A DNA stretch of 64,000 nucleotides from positions 496,001-560,000 of the forward strand of contig JAFKLY010000003.1 of the NCBI GenBank assembly GCA_017304655.1, given 5' to 3'. The position numbers were made by a program, and so were the translations under genes. Shown piece by piece: positions 46,505 to 56,800 of the stretch. Positions within the stretch are counted from its first letter, which is position 1, and each line of letters begins with the position of its first letter. This stretch comes from Sphingomonas sp. (lineage in GTDB: Bacteria > Pseudomonadota > Alphaproteobacteria > Sphingomonadales > Sphingomonadaceae). The notes beneath the pieces are model-generated. The model searched no databases and was not told the origin of the DNA. It saw nothing but the letters and a program-made list of their open reading frames with translations.

Positions 46505-46530
46505 GAAAAAGGCCCGCTCGATGGCGGGCC
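46505..46530 (-). terminator. Terminator between the two exonuclease genes
   Basis: On the minus strand GGCCCGC pairs with GCGGGCC around CATCGA and is followed by TTTTT. It lies 29 bp after the stop of the PolB-type exonuclease gene and just before the DnaQ-like gene, so the two are probably not one transcript. Confidence 0.72.
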
Positions 46531-46558
46531 CTGAGGGACATTGAGGGAGAGATGGGCC

Positions 46559-47365
46559 TCAGAAATCGGCCTTGCCCGCGAGCATGTCCTCGAAGCAGCG
46601 TTGGGTTTCCTGACGGATGAGCGTGTTGACCCAGCCTTGGAAGGCATCCGCATATGGCCGGTGTTTGCGTTCTGCCCCGAGGCGCGCGAGCCCCATCAGG
46701 GCTCCGAACAGGCTAAGAGTCCGTGTTCGGTTACAGACAACATGCGCCAGCAGCGCGGCTGTCGAAAGCACGTCGTTCTCACAGATCGACTTGACCAATG
46801 ACCATTTGCCGCAGGCGATAAGGCCTCCCACGGCTTCCGGCGGCGCAGTCACCTTGGCTGGGATACGAAACGCCGCGCAAATCTCGGCAAGGTGAACCCG
46901 GGCGGCGTCTGAGCACATGTGGGTCATCAGGTCGATGTGCCCTTCGCCATGGCGCAACCTGGGACGGAGCGGCACGCTAAGCTTCGTCGGCACAGCCATG
47001 CCGTGGCGCATGGCGGCAAGGCGCAGTTGCGGTTCGTCTGAAGCGCTTCCGCCCCAACTCACGAGTGGGACATTGTCCGGCAAGGTCTTCAGCATCACGA
47101 AAAAGCGGGTCAGCATTTCCGCTTCATTCAATTCCGGCATGCTGGCGGTCTCAAGCCGACCGGGCGTGAGATGTCCGTCGGCTCCTTCCATGATGAGCCA
47201 GCTGATGCACACTGGCTGCTTGAAGACCCAGCGTGCGTTAGTCCTCGGATCGTTGTCCCTTGTTCGCTCGCCACCAGTCGGATCGAAGCGTTCGGCGGTT
47301 TGGTAGAGCGCATGACCTTCGTTGTCGGTGGCATACTCGACGTCGAAAACGAGATACTTGTTCAT
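46559..47365 (-). CDS. Predicted PolB-like 3'-5' exonuclease
   Basis: 268 residues from ATG 47365. The opening MNKYLVFDVEYATDNEG has the first acidic pair (DxE), VPLVSWGGSASDEPQLRLAAMRHG fits the ExoII region with Asp, and VKSICENDVLSTAALLAHVV the ExoIII Asp. This matches the stand-alone exonuclease family related to the PolB exonuclease domain (pfam10108). Such genes are frequent on mobile elements of proteobacteria, often with other DNA-processing genes. A direct role in replication of the element or in defence is unknown. Confidence 0.75.
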   Translation of the reverse strand: MNKYLVFDVEYATDNEGHALYQTAERFDPTGGERTRDNDPRTNARWVFKQPVCISWLIMEGADGHLTPGRLETASMPELNEAEMLTRFFVMLKTLPDNVPLVSWGGSASDEPQLRLAAMRHGMAVPTKLSVPLRPRLRHGEGHIDLMTHMCSDAARVHLAEICAAFRIPAKVTAPPEAVGGLIACGKWSLVKSICENDVLSTAALLAHVVCNRTRTLSLFGALMGLARLGAERKHRPYADAFQGWVNTLIRQETQRCFEDMLAGKADF

Positions 47366-47505
47366 TAAAGTGAGTTCCTGATGCCGGATGCAGCCGGCTC
47401 TCAAAAACATCAGTCAGCGTCTGCGGCGCGCGGCTGATGCCACGTTCCTTTTCCCCCTCCTGATATTCTCACCTGAATTCTCCAAGAACCTGTCGGCTTT
47501 GACGG

Positions 47506-48831
47506 TCACGTTTCAAAGCCCGTATCTGCACCTCCACATTGGGCGACCCGTCCCGCCTGAAGTGTCGCGCGATCGATCAGCCCCCGCAACGCCGCTCGAA
47601 CATCATGCTCCTCCCTCTCAATCGCTACTTTCAGGACATCTAGTCGTTCGGGGCCTTGGGATAGGCCGCGGGGGTTAAGATCGGTGACAACTTCGCCGGG
47701 AACGGCGGGATAGAGGAGGATGAGGCGATTGCAGCGGTAAAGGCGGGCATAAGCCATCATCTGATAGACGTCAGCCTGGTTGACGCCGTTGGCGAGGTGC
47801 TTCCACTTGGTGTCGATGACGGTCACGACCTTGTCGCCGCGACGAACGAGGATGTCTGGCCTTGTCGCGTGGCTGTCGCCGATGCACTCCTCGCCGTCGC
47901 GCCAAGGTCCGAGGCAATAGCGCAGGCCTCCCTGCGCCACGACATCAAGCCCGCTACCGGCGAGCGCGCGGCGGAGCTGGATCGCAACGTAGCGCTCGAA
48001 CAGCTCGTTCATTGGGAACAGCAAGGTGATGCCATCCGGCGCGCTGGTAGCGGCATGGGTCTGCTGCCAGCGTTCGCCCATCAGCAGGCGCGCCAAATCC
48101 AGCAGCGTCTTCCAGCGCTGGCTGGTGCGATCGATCTTCACCTGCCGCCAGGGCAGCGCGGAAGGCGAAACCGTCGGCACGTCCGCAAGCAAGAAGCGCA
48201 ATTCCGCCAGCTTGCGCTGCGTGCCGATACCGCGCACATGGCGGACGAGCAGCAGCACACAGGCTTTCATGACCCGCAGCAGCGGCGTGTCGGCGTCGAG
48301 CGCATCAAAGCGGCAAGCCAGCCGATCCGGTCGCACGGCATGGACGGTGAACTGCCGTACCATGTCGAGCCGCCCGCGCAGCGCGCGCAGATCTTCGTCA
48401 AAAGCTCGATACTGTCGCGGCAGTCCGCGCCGGACTTCGGCGAGCAGGCGATCCGCGAATAGACCTATGAAGACCTCCAGCAGCGAATCCGCGTGATGGC
48501 CCATCGCCGTCGTCTCACCGACCGACAGCTTCAGCTCCAATGCGACGTCGAGCATGTGCACCAGCCGCGCGCGAACGGTGCCCGACTCCTCCACCATCGC
48601 GGCGGGATCGACCTTCGGCAGGATCTCAAGACTGCAGCCACGGCTCGCGACGACGCCAACCATCTGGCGCGCCCGCACATAGCTGTGATGATCGCAAAGA
48701 ATGTCCGTGCCATCCGCGCCGCCAAGCGGATGTGCTCGTGCGGCAGCGAGCAGCGCATTTGCCTGACCGCGCGTGAAGCCGCTCTCGCCCACTCTGACAC
48801 GGCCCCATTCATGGACCGTGCGATGGCTCAT
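47506..48831 (-). CDS. mcrC: McrC nuclease subunit of an McrBC restriction system
   Basis: 441 residues. The N-terminal part (VASRGCSLEILPKVD) is the McrC domain that contacts the McrB ring. The C-terminal PD-(D/E)xK nuclease core is ATRPDILVRRGDKVVTVIDTKWKHL with Asp and D-x-K in place, followed by QADVYQMMAYARLY. McrBC cuts DNA carrying modified cytosines between two distant recognition sites. Its start overlaps the mcrB stop as ATGA. Confidence 0.92.
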   Translation of the reverse strand: MSHRTVHEWGRVRVGESGFTRGQANALLAAARAHPLGGADGTDILCDHHSYVRARQMVGVVASRGCSLEILPKVDPAAMVEESGTVRARLVHMLDVALELKLSVGETTAMGHHADSLLEVFIGLFADRLLAEVRRGLPRQYRAFDEDLRALRGRLDMVRQFTVHAVRPDRLACRFDALDADTPLLRVMKACVLLLVRHVRGIGTQRKLAELRFLLADVPTVSPSALPWRQVKIDRTSQRWKTLLDLARLLMGERWQQTHAATSAPDGITLLFPMNELFERYVAIQLRRALAGSGLDVVAQGGLRYCLGPWRDGEECIGDSHATRPDILVRRGDKVVTVIDTKWKHLANGVNQADVYQMMAYARLYRCNRLILLYPAVPGEVVTDLNPRGLSQGPERLDVLKVAIEREEHDVRAALRGLIDRATLQAGRVAQCGGADTGFET

Positions 48832-51035
48832 TCGGCAGCCTCCTCAAGCGGTGCTTCCACCGCTGACTTACCGATCAGACGATCATAGGCATCGTCGGCG
48901 AAGACCTGCCGCACGCTCCAGCTCTCGCGCTCATCGCCCTCGCCGCCAGTTGGATCGCGCAGCTTGCGGCAATCGAGAAAGCCACCGCCCCGGCCCGGCC
49001 GCTCGCCCAGAACAGCCGCGACCCGCGCCCAATCCTCGAAGAAATATTCCTGGAGTAGAGGGATGACCTTGTCACGCATCGTAGCGTGGATCGCGTCCCG
49101 ATCTCGCCCGCCCTGGCCAAGGAAGAACGCGTGACCGATGCGATGTTCGCGATCGATCAGATATTCGATCCGATCATTGATCGTTTCCAGCACCCGACGA
49201 AGCGGCACGCCGTCGATCGTTTCAGGCAAAAGCGCCGGATCAGGGGCAAGCTCCCGGAAGACGAAGCGACGTCGGAGGGCGGTGTCGAGCAGGGCGATCG
49301 AGCGGTCCGCCGTGTTCATGGTGCCGACGATGTGAAGGTTCGCGGGTACGCCGAAACCCTCCCCGGAATAGGGAAGTTGCAGGACGAGCTGCTCCGGACC
49401 GCTCCCCAGACGTTTGTCCGGCTCGATCAAGGTGATGAGCTCGCCGAACACCTTGGAGACATTGGCCCGGTTGATTTCGTCGATGATGAGAACAAACTGA
49501 TCCGGCTGCCCGGTCGCGCCGCCGTCATCCCCGGGAAGCAAGCGCGAGAGGGCGTCCCGCTTGGTGAGGACATCCTTCATCTGATAGCAGGACTGCATCA
49601 TGAACTTCTTGCCGTAGATCATCTCGACAGGGAGCGGCTCGTCCGGCACGTGAAGCCATCGTATCGCCCGACGATGATTGTAGCTGCGCGTATCACCGGG
49701 ATCGTAGCGATAAGGTCCGACGACTTCGCCGATCGCGCGAAAATGGGAGTTTCCGGCGGAGACGACCACCAAGTCGCCTTCCTTCATGGCGCTGCGGAAC
49801 GACCAGAGCTGCACCACGTTCGGATCATTGCCAGTCGCGTCCGGATGATCCTCCCGCCAGCGCCCTAATATCGCTTTGAAGTCTACATAACGTGGGTCGG
49901 ACCAGTCGACATCGCCACCCCAACCAAGAACCGCATAACCGCCCTCGATCGCGCCGTCGAAGATATGATCTTCCTGCCCCGAACGGCCCAACGACATCTT
50001 GAACAGCTTGCGGCCGGCAAGATCGAAACCGCCGCGCCGGCCGGTATTCTTGCGGGCATTCTCTGCCACAGCGCAGATTTCGCGGAAGATGCCGCGCTTG
50101 GGCTCGAGGCGGAAACCTGAGCCTGAGGTGGCCTCATCGTCCTCTCCTCCGGCATCGGTGACAGGGCGGAGGCCTTCCACGAACTCTTCATAGGAATAAT
50201 TCTGATGGAAGGTGACGAGCCGGACCTGACCGGCATCCACGAGATGATCATAGCGGCTGCGCAGCTCAGAGCGACGGGCCAAGTCAGACAAGAGCGGATC
50301 ATGCGGATCGAGCCCATCGCAGAGGCGGACCGCCTCGGCAGCGGTGCAGTAGGTCTTGCCGGTTCCGGGCGGACCGTAAAGAATGAGGTTGGTCGAAAGC
50401 GGCATCCTTCGGTCCGCTTGGGTCTCTGCATCAGAAACGGTCGCCGCGTCAGTCACGGTTTGCTCGCCAGCACCGATGATTTCGAACCCCAGTCGCGCCA
50501 AATGCCTGCGAGCGTCGGTCCCGTTACAGCCATCGCCATCAAGTGCTGTTCCGCCAGGCATATACTGATAGGCGACACCGAAAACCGCCTTTGACGGAAA
50601 CTTCTCGCCATCGCGAACAGCCCAATATGTGATGTTCCGGCCGAAACGATAGGTGTCCAGAAAGGCATCTAGGCCCATCGACGCACACTCATCCATCGCC
50701 TTGTGGACAGCCTGCGCGTCAGGACGTTGACTGGCGCCGCTGGCCCCATCGCCCTCACGGTAGCGCCGGTAATAGTTTATCGTCGTTCTATACGCGCTGA
50801 GATCACGATTCAGATCGTTACGCAGATTGAGCTTCGATGGGTTTGGCCGTCCTGCCGCCTTGTCGGCAGCCGTGTAACGAAGCGTCTGCATGACGCCTTC
50901 CAGCCGATCGCCGTCATACAGCGCGTCGAGATCGCCATAGGCCGCGCGCAACTGTCGCGCCTCCGACAGCTTCGTCTGAACGGTGTTAGGCGCGTAATTC
51001 GCCTCTAGCCATTGGCGGAAGCCTGCCTCGTCCAC
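48828..51035 (-). CDS. mcrB: McrB GTPase with extra N-terminal domains and an EVE-like insert
   Basis: 735 residues from GTG 51035, chosen because GGAAGGGG lies 6-7 bases upstream and it starts after the hsdS stop; the frame open to 51122 would overlap hsdS by 70 bp. Domains: a helical N-terminus (1-100), then a region resembling ScoMcrA-like head domains (YWAVRDGEKFPSKAVFGVAY, 137-156), then the AAA+ GTPase. Walker A is GPPGTGKT (221-228), Walker B IIDEINRAN (517-525) and the McrB signature MNTADRS (573-579). Between Walker A and B sits an insert (about 342-475; KMSLGRSGQEDHIFD, GYAVLGWGG, GDLVVVSAGNSHFRAIGEV) with the look of an EVE/PUA-type modified-base reader. Confidence 0.88.
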   Translation of the reverse strand: MDEAGFRQWLEANYAPNTVQTKLSEARQLRAAYGDLDALYDGDRLEGVMQTLRYTAADKAAGRPNPSKLNLRNDLNRDLSAYRTTINYYRRYREGDGASGASQRPDAQAVHKAMDECASMGLDAFLDTYRFGRNITYWAVRDGEKFPSKAVFGVAYQYMPGGTALDGDGCNGTDARRHLARLGFEIIGAGEQTVTDAATVSDAETQADRRMPLSTNLILYGPPGTGKTYCTAAEAVRLCDGLDPHDPLLSDLARRSELRSRYDHLVDAGQVRLVTFHQNYSYEEFVEGLRPVTDAGGEDDEATSGSGFRLEPKRGIFREICAVAENARKNTGRRGGFDLAGRKLFKMSLGRSGQEDHIFDGAIEGGYAVLGWGGDVDWSDPRYVDFKAILGRWREDHPDATGNDPNVVQLWSFRSAMKEGDLVVVSAGNSHFRAIGEVVGPYRYDPGDTRSYNHRRAIRWLHVPDEPLPVEMIYGKKFMMQSCYQMKDVLTKRDALSRLLPGDDGGATGQPDQFVLIIDEINRANVSKVFGELITLIEPDKRLGSGPEQLVLQLPYSGEGFGVPANLHIVGTMNTADRSIALLDTALRRRFVFRELAPDPALLPETIDGVPLRRVLETINDRIEYLIDREHRIGHAFFLGQGGRDRDAIHATMRDKVIPLLQEYFFEDWARVAAVLGERPGRGGGFLDCRKLRDPTGGEGDERESWSVRQVFADDAYDRLIGKSAVEAPLEEAAE

Positions 51036-51051
51036 GAATTCCCCTTCCCGA

Positions 51052-52392
51052 TTAATCCGCAGACTGGTCTGCAACCATGGATTTGGCTTGCCGGCCACGC
51101 TTCGTCTTTGGCGCAGCGGCACGCTGGGCGCGGATGCGATTCAGCAGGACGCTGGCTGGTTCGTCGGCCGGGTCTTGCGGCACGATTTCGCCCCGGAAGG
51201 CCTTGGCGAGAATGGAGGCTTCCAGCCGGTCTATCAGCGCGCTGGCGCGGATGGCTTCGGCTTCGAGGCGGTCGGCGCGGGCGAAGACAGCATCAATTTT
51301 GCTCGCAAGCTCAATCTGCCTTTCGAGACCAAAGCGCGGCAACTCTATGCCTATTAGATCTCGCTGTGCGATCTTCCAGATACCTGCCGTCGTCCTAGCG
51401 ACGCTCTCTATTTGTTTACGAACACCCCCGGAATTCCAGACGTGAAGGAGCCATTTGGCGCAGACCTTTTCAGTATCGACGCGAATGCGAAAGGCGGTAT
51501 CCGGGAAGATCGGAAGATCGCTTTCGTCGGTAAAAACCAAAGAAGCCTTGCCCACCAGCGAAAGCGTCCCGTTCCCGCGACTGACAAGCAAATCTCCAGA
51601 ACGCAGCGCATAAGGCTCGGCTCGTTCAGGCTCGATTGGCAAATATCGGACATCGTCCAAATTCACCACGCCCCCCCGGAGCGCACTAAGTTTCAACGCT
51701 CGAACTCCGGGAGGCTGGTCAGATCCAGCTATCGAAAGGCCGTTCCGAATTGGCTCAGCCAAAAAATCGTTCAAGCCACAGAGCTCATCCGTTACCCAAA
51801 GTTCTGCCTGTGCCTGTTCTCTGAGCTTCTTAGCCAGCACCGGCACTTGATCCAGTTCCGCCCGCGCGCGGGCGAGGCGGGCGGTCAGCGCGTCCAGCTT
51901 CGCGACGATACGGCGCTGCTCTGAAGCCGGAGGAACGGCTAGCGCATGAGCTTCCAGATATTGGCGTGGAACACGTCGTTGCCCAACTGCCCCACTCATG
52001 TGCTGCTCGGCCTCGTCACGGAACGACTTCTGACGAACTAACCTCCAGAGAAAGTCAGGGTAGACCTCGTCTTCTGCTCGCATCACATAGAATTCCGTCG
52101 ATCCGCAAGCCAACCCGTTGGTCAGGTCACGTGCAACCGCCGCCTTGCCATTCTCCATGCACGGCGTGATCTTCGCGAAGATCACGTCACCTTCGGCAAA
52201 GTGAGTGAAACCGGTCCAGACGTCGCCCAGCGTTCGTTCCGTCGGCGCAGTAATAGCTCCTAGGCGTTCGTCGACCGCCGGCATGGGAACGAATGAAACC
52301 AATTGGCCCCGGTCAACATCCTTGTCATGCTTGGGATTGATCGCCGCAACATCGGCTATCGTGGCATAGGCCCAACCCTCCGGCAAACTCAC
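51052..52392 (-). CDS. hsdS: Type I restriction-modification specificity subunit
   Basis: 446 residues with the two target-recognition-domain layout: first TRD opening LPEGWAYATIADVA with its conserved helix (PPASEQRRIVAKLDALTARLARARAEL), second TRD ending at another helix (GLERQIELASKIDAVFARADRLEAEA). The spacer helices set the distance between the two half-sites. The C-terminal end is Lys/Arg-rich. It overlaps hsdM by 4 bp (ATGA). The recognised sequence cannot be read from the protein. Confidence 0.92.
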   Translation of the reverse strand: MSLPEGWAYATIADVAAINPKHDKDVDRGQLVSFVPMPAVDERLGAITAPTERTLGDVWTGFTHFAEGDVIFAKITPCMENGKAAVARDLTNGLACGSTEFYVMRAEDEVYPDFLWRLVRQKSFRDEAEQHMSGAVGQRRVPRQYLEAHALAVPPASEQRRIVAKLDALTARLARARAELDQVPVLAKKLREQAQAELWVTDELCGLNDFLAEPIRNGLSIAGSDQPPGVRALKLSALRGGVVNLDDVRYLPIEPERAEPYALRSGDLLVSRGNGTLSLVGKASLVFTDESDLPIFPDTAFRIRVDTEKVCAKWLLHVWNSGGVRKQIESVARTTAGIWKIAQRDLIGIELPRFGLERQIELASKIDAVFARADRLEAEAIRASALIDRLEASILAKAFRGEIVPQDPADEPASVLLNRIRAQRAAAPKTKRGRQAKSMVADQSAD

Positions 52393-53870
52393 TCCGCCGC
52401 CTCCACCAGCACTGCCTCATCCACCTCGCCGCCCAGTTCCGCCACCAGCGCACCGATTTCCCCCAGCGCGGCCATCAGATGGCCCTCGATCGCCGCAGCA
52501 ATATCCTCCGGTGTTTCAAGCCCATCCTCTGCCTCAGCGCTCGTATCCTTGAGCCAGCTGATATCCAGATTGTCGCCCCGCGCCGCAATCTCCTCGCGTG
52601 TGAACCGGCGGAAACGGCCCTGCTCACCGGTGTCGGTGCGGGAGGCCTTGCCCAGCGGATCGTCGCCGAAGGCCGCGACGAAATCGGCGAAGTCGGCGGG
52701 CTTGAGCGCGTTGGTCTTGCCATAAGCGGGCGCGCCGGAGCGCATATCGTAGATCCAGACCGCTTCCGTCGCGTCCTTGAGCGGCGCTTCCTCGTCGGCG
52801 CGGGTGAAGAAAAGGACGTTGGTCTTCACGCCCTGCGCGTAGAAGATGCCGGTCGGCAGACGCAAGATAGTGTGGAGATCACACCAGCTCATCAGGCGCT
52901 GGCGCAGCGCCTTGCCCCGCCCCTCATCGAACAGAACGTTATCGGGCACGACGACCGCCGCGCGGCCGCCGAGGCGCAGGGCGCGGACGACATGCTCGAC
53001 GAAAGGCAGCTGGTAAGAGGAGACGCGTTCCGTGATAGTCAGGTCATTGCGGGTCGGCGGGCCGCCGGCGGGGCCGAAGGGCGGATTGGTGAGGATGAGG
53101 TCGGCATTCTTGAACCGACCCTCGCTGCCCTTGGGCGAGAGGGTGTCGCCGAGATCAAGATGGTCCGGGTCGATCTTGTGCAGGTGCAGGTTCATCAGCA
53201 GCAGGCGGAAGGTATCCGGCACATTCTCGATGCCGCGGATCGCATGGCCGAGCTGGAATTTCTGCTGCGCGGGCGAGAGCTCGAAATAATCGTCGGTCGC
53301 ATCGCGCATGTGATGATCGGCCGCAATGAGGAAGCCGCCGGTGCCAGCGGCGGGATCCTGAATCACTTCGCCGGGCTGCGGCTTCATCAGCGCGACCATG
53401 ACCTCGATCAGCACGCGGGGCGTGAAATATTGGCCGGCGCCGCGCTTAGTCTCCTCCGCCATCTTCTGGAGCAGGCCTTCATAGGCGTCGCCAAAGGCAT
53501 CGCGCTCAGCAGTGAACCAATGGAGGCCGTCAATCGCGTCGATCAGTTTGCGCAGATTGGCCGGCTCGCGGACAATGGTGGTCGCGTTCTGGAAGATGGC
53601 GACGATGGAGCGGTCATCGACTTTTGACGGGTCCCCCAGATCGACGAGCGCCTGACGATAGCGCTGCAGCACCTCGGCCTCGTTGGCGGCCTTGATGGCG
53701 CCCCAGCGATAGCCTTCCGGAATGCGGCTTTCATCCTTCTGCTCAGAGGCCATCTTGAGGAACAGCAGATAGGTCAGCTCGGTGACATATTGCTGATAGG
53801 TGATGCCATCCTTGCGCAGCAGCGCGCACAGGCGCCACAGTTTATTCACGAGATCGGAAGCGGGATTCAA
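52389..53870 (-). CDS. hsdM: Type I restriction-modification methyltransferase subunit
   Basis: N6-adenine methyltransferase of 493 residues. The SAM-binding motif is IQDPAAGTGGFLIAA and the catalytic motif NPPFGPAGG (NPPF); the N-terminal helical domain (LVNKLWRLCALLRKDGITYQQYV) is standard. It protects host DNA and forms the M2S core of the restriction complex. The gene follows hsdR with 11 bp between and overlaps hsdS, so transcription order is hsdR-hsdM-hsdS. Confidence 0.95.
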   Translation of the reverse strand: MNPASDLVNKLWRLCALLRKDGITYQQYVTELTYLLFLKMASEQKDESRIPEGYRWGAIKAANEAEVLQRYRQALVDLGDPSKVDDRSIVAIFQNATTIVREPANLRKLIDAIDGLHWFTAERDAFGDAYEGLLQKMAEETKRGAGQYFTPRVLIEVMVALMKPQPGEVIQDPAAGTGGFLIAADHHMRDATDDYFELSPAQQKFQLGHAIRGIENVPDTFRLLLMNLHLHKIDPDHLDLGDTLSPKGSEGRFKNADLILTNPPFGPAGGPPTRNDLTITERVSSYQLPFVEHVVRALRLGGRAAVVVPDNVLFDEGRGKALRQRLMSWCDLHTILRLPTGIFYAQGVKTNVLFFTRADEEAPLKDATEAVWIYDMRSGAPAYGKTNALKPADFADFVAAFGDDPLGKASRTDTGEQGRFRRFTREEIAARGDNLDISWLKDTSAEAEDGLETPEDIAAAIEGHLMAALGEIGALVAELGGEVDEAVLVEAAE

Positions 53871-53881
53871 TTGGGTGCTCC

Positions 53882-56800
53882 TTATGCGGCCCCTTGAGCG
53901 ATTGAGTCGCTATCCCAGATGGCGGCGTTTAGGTCCATGAGGACATTGCCGAGCTGGTGATCGAAGGCCTGATCGATGACGGGAAAGCCGCCATTCTGAG
54001 CGAAAAGCGGATCGGAGAGCATGGCGGGATCGCCGACCGGCTGCTCCTTGAGGGCGCGGCCGATACGCTGGAGCCAGCGCTTCTGGACCGGGCTCCAATC
54101 GCGGCTGGCGAGGATCTTCTGCACGCCATTTTCCACACGGGTCTCATAGGGTACGAGCGGATCGCCGAGCGCGGCCTGGCGGACGAAGCCGATGAGGTGG
54201 GCGGCGATGTCGGCATTGCGGACGCGGTCATAGGCTTGGCGCAGGTTGGCTTCGGAATAGCCCTGCTCATCGAGGAGGACAGCGATCTGTTTGAGCTCGG
54301 CGCGGGTGAGATCGCGCGGGCGCTGGGTGGCGGCGATGAGCGCGGGCACGGCGTTCATATTGGCGCGGACGAAAGCCTCGAAGCCGGAGATGTAATCGGC
54401 GGGCGTGGCCTTGCTGCCATAATCGTCCTCGACCGAGAGGAGCTCGTCCTCATGCTCGGAGATGAGTATGCCATCCCCTCCACCGCGCTTGTCCGGCGCG
54501 TCCAGGGCAGCGGCGAGCGATGCGTGTTGCTTGAACAGGGCAAGCGTGTCGGCGGGCGGCGCGTCCTTGAGCTTGTCCGGCAGCGCATCGAGCGTGCCGA
54601 GGACCTGCTCGAGCGTTGCGCGACGATCATCGTCCAGTCGCTTGAGCCGGGTCCGCAATTTGACCACGATCTGATCGCGGACGATGGCGCGATCCTCGTC
54701 GGTCGATGCCCGCTCCAGATCGCGGACCAGATCGCCAAAGCTCAGCGCCGGGTCGACGACGACCGGGTGCATATCCGTGAATTCCTGAAGATTGGCGTAG
54801 ATATCCACGGCGTCGAAGATACGGAAATAGGATTTGCCGATCTCGTCGCAACGGCGCGTCGCGCGGCCGATCATCTGGTCGTATAGGATGCGACTGTTCA
54901 CACGGCGGACGAAGACGAGGTTCGTGATGGCGGGCACGTCGATGCCGGTCGTCAGCAGGTCGACAGTCACCACATATTTGGGGCGCGGGTCGTTCTTGAA
55001 CGCCTTGATGGCGTCTAATGGCTTGTCGACGCTTCCCGTGATCTTCGTGACGATGTCGTGCGGCTGCGGCCCATATTCCTCTTCGAGTGCTTGCTGAAGC
55101 GCGCGGACGAGGATGTCGGCGTGGTCATCCCTGGCCGCGAACAGCAAGGTTTTGCCCGACTGGTCCGGCGGGCATTCAATAGCGATGGCCTGCGCGACTG
55201 CGCGATTGAACGGTTCGGTGTAAACCTTGCGATTAAAGTCGACGACCTCGAAGTCGACTTGGTCCTCCAAGTCGATGAGATCGAGCTGCCCCGTCTTGGG
55301 GTCGATGATGGAAACCTCTTCGCCTTGCTCGAAGGTAATCCCGGTCTGGCTGAGCGCGGTCGTGATCCGGCGAGGCGGCCTATGGTCGATCAGATACCCG
55401 TCAATGACGGCCTGCCGATACCCATAGGAAAAGACCGGACGGCCGAAAATCTCGCGGGTGTGCAGCGCCGGTGTAGCGGTCAGTGCCACTGTGGTCGCGT
55501 CGAAATAGTCGAGCACTCTCCGATAAGCCGAGAGATAGTCGTCCAGCGTCCGAAAGCCGAGATCCTCCTCTCGGAGCTCCGCATCGAGCGTATAGCCACG
55601 ATGAGCCTCGTCGACGATGATCAAATCGTATGTGCCCGGTGTCGCGCGATCAGGACTTGGCTCGTCGAACAGACGACGCACCATCGCTTGCACAGTTGCG
55701 ACCTGAACGCGCGTCGTCGCTTCCGGAAACTTGGTAGCGAGATCGGCCACTGGGAACACCTGATCGAACTTCAGGAAACCAGACGTATCCGTCGTGGACA
55801 TCGCGTCGAGCGTCTGCCTGCCGAGCGCATTTCGATCGACCAGGAAAAGGATCCGGCGGAAGCGCTTCGCGCGCAGAAGCTCGTACATGAGAGCAATCGC
55901 GAGCCGCGTCTTGCCCGTGCCCGTTGCCATCGCAAGAAGGATCGAGCGCTGCCCAACGGCAATCGCATCCGTCACCGCCGTGATCGCTTGCTCTTGGTAA
56001 GGTCGCAGCCCAGAAACGCCAACTTCTCGTTCGGCGACCTTGTCGAGGGGTTCGCCGAACTCCTGCTCGAGCCGTTCGATGAGATCGCGGGGCGACAACC
56101 ATTCGGCCAGTGCCCGCGGCGCCTCCCCAGTGCGCGCGTTCCAGAACCAGATCCCCGACTTAGTAGCCAACTGCTTCACATATGGGCGGCCGTTGGTTGC
56201 AAACATGAACGGGACGCGGAAGCGATCATCCCCAGACTGCCAGGGTCCACCCGGCGGCAGCGCATCGACGTCGAGTGTGATATCCCTGGAATATCTCTTC
56301 GCCTGCCCGATGCGGCCAGGAACGTCCCTCGTTGCCCGCTTCGCTTCGATCACGCCAACGCAACGACCGTCGACGAAGAGCGCGTAGTCCACCGGCCCGC
56401 TATTTGTCGGCCATTCTGCGATGGCCATGTTGCGCCCATATTCTGGGCGAGCGCCGCTTGCATGGCGTAGAACGGCGCTATCGACCTCCCACCCGGCAAG
56501 CCTCAATTGCTCATCAATGAGGACGCGGGTGGTTTTCTCGTCGAGTTCAATATTGTTTGCCGCCGTGGCAGCAAGAGCCGTGAGTAGATCGTGCGTTCCA
56601 GGAGCGGCTGCCTCAGAGGCGGCCTGAGTGGCCGCCAATGCCTTGGACGCCGCGCGGCTCTGCGCTTCTGTGTCAGCAGCATAGCGCTCCCAGAAAGCAC
56701 GCTCTTCTTCGCTTTTCCCAGCACGCTCTAGCGCATCCAGCCGAGCAGCTTCTGCATCGGCAGCGGCCAGGCGCGCTTTAGCCTCGGCATCTTTCGTGGA

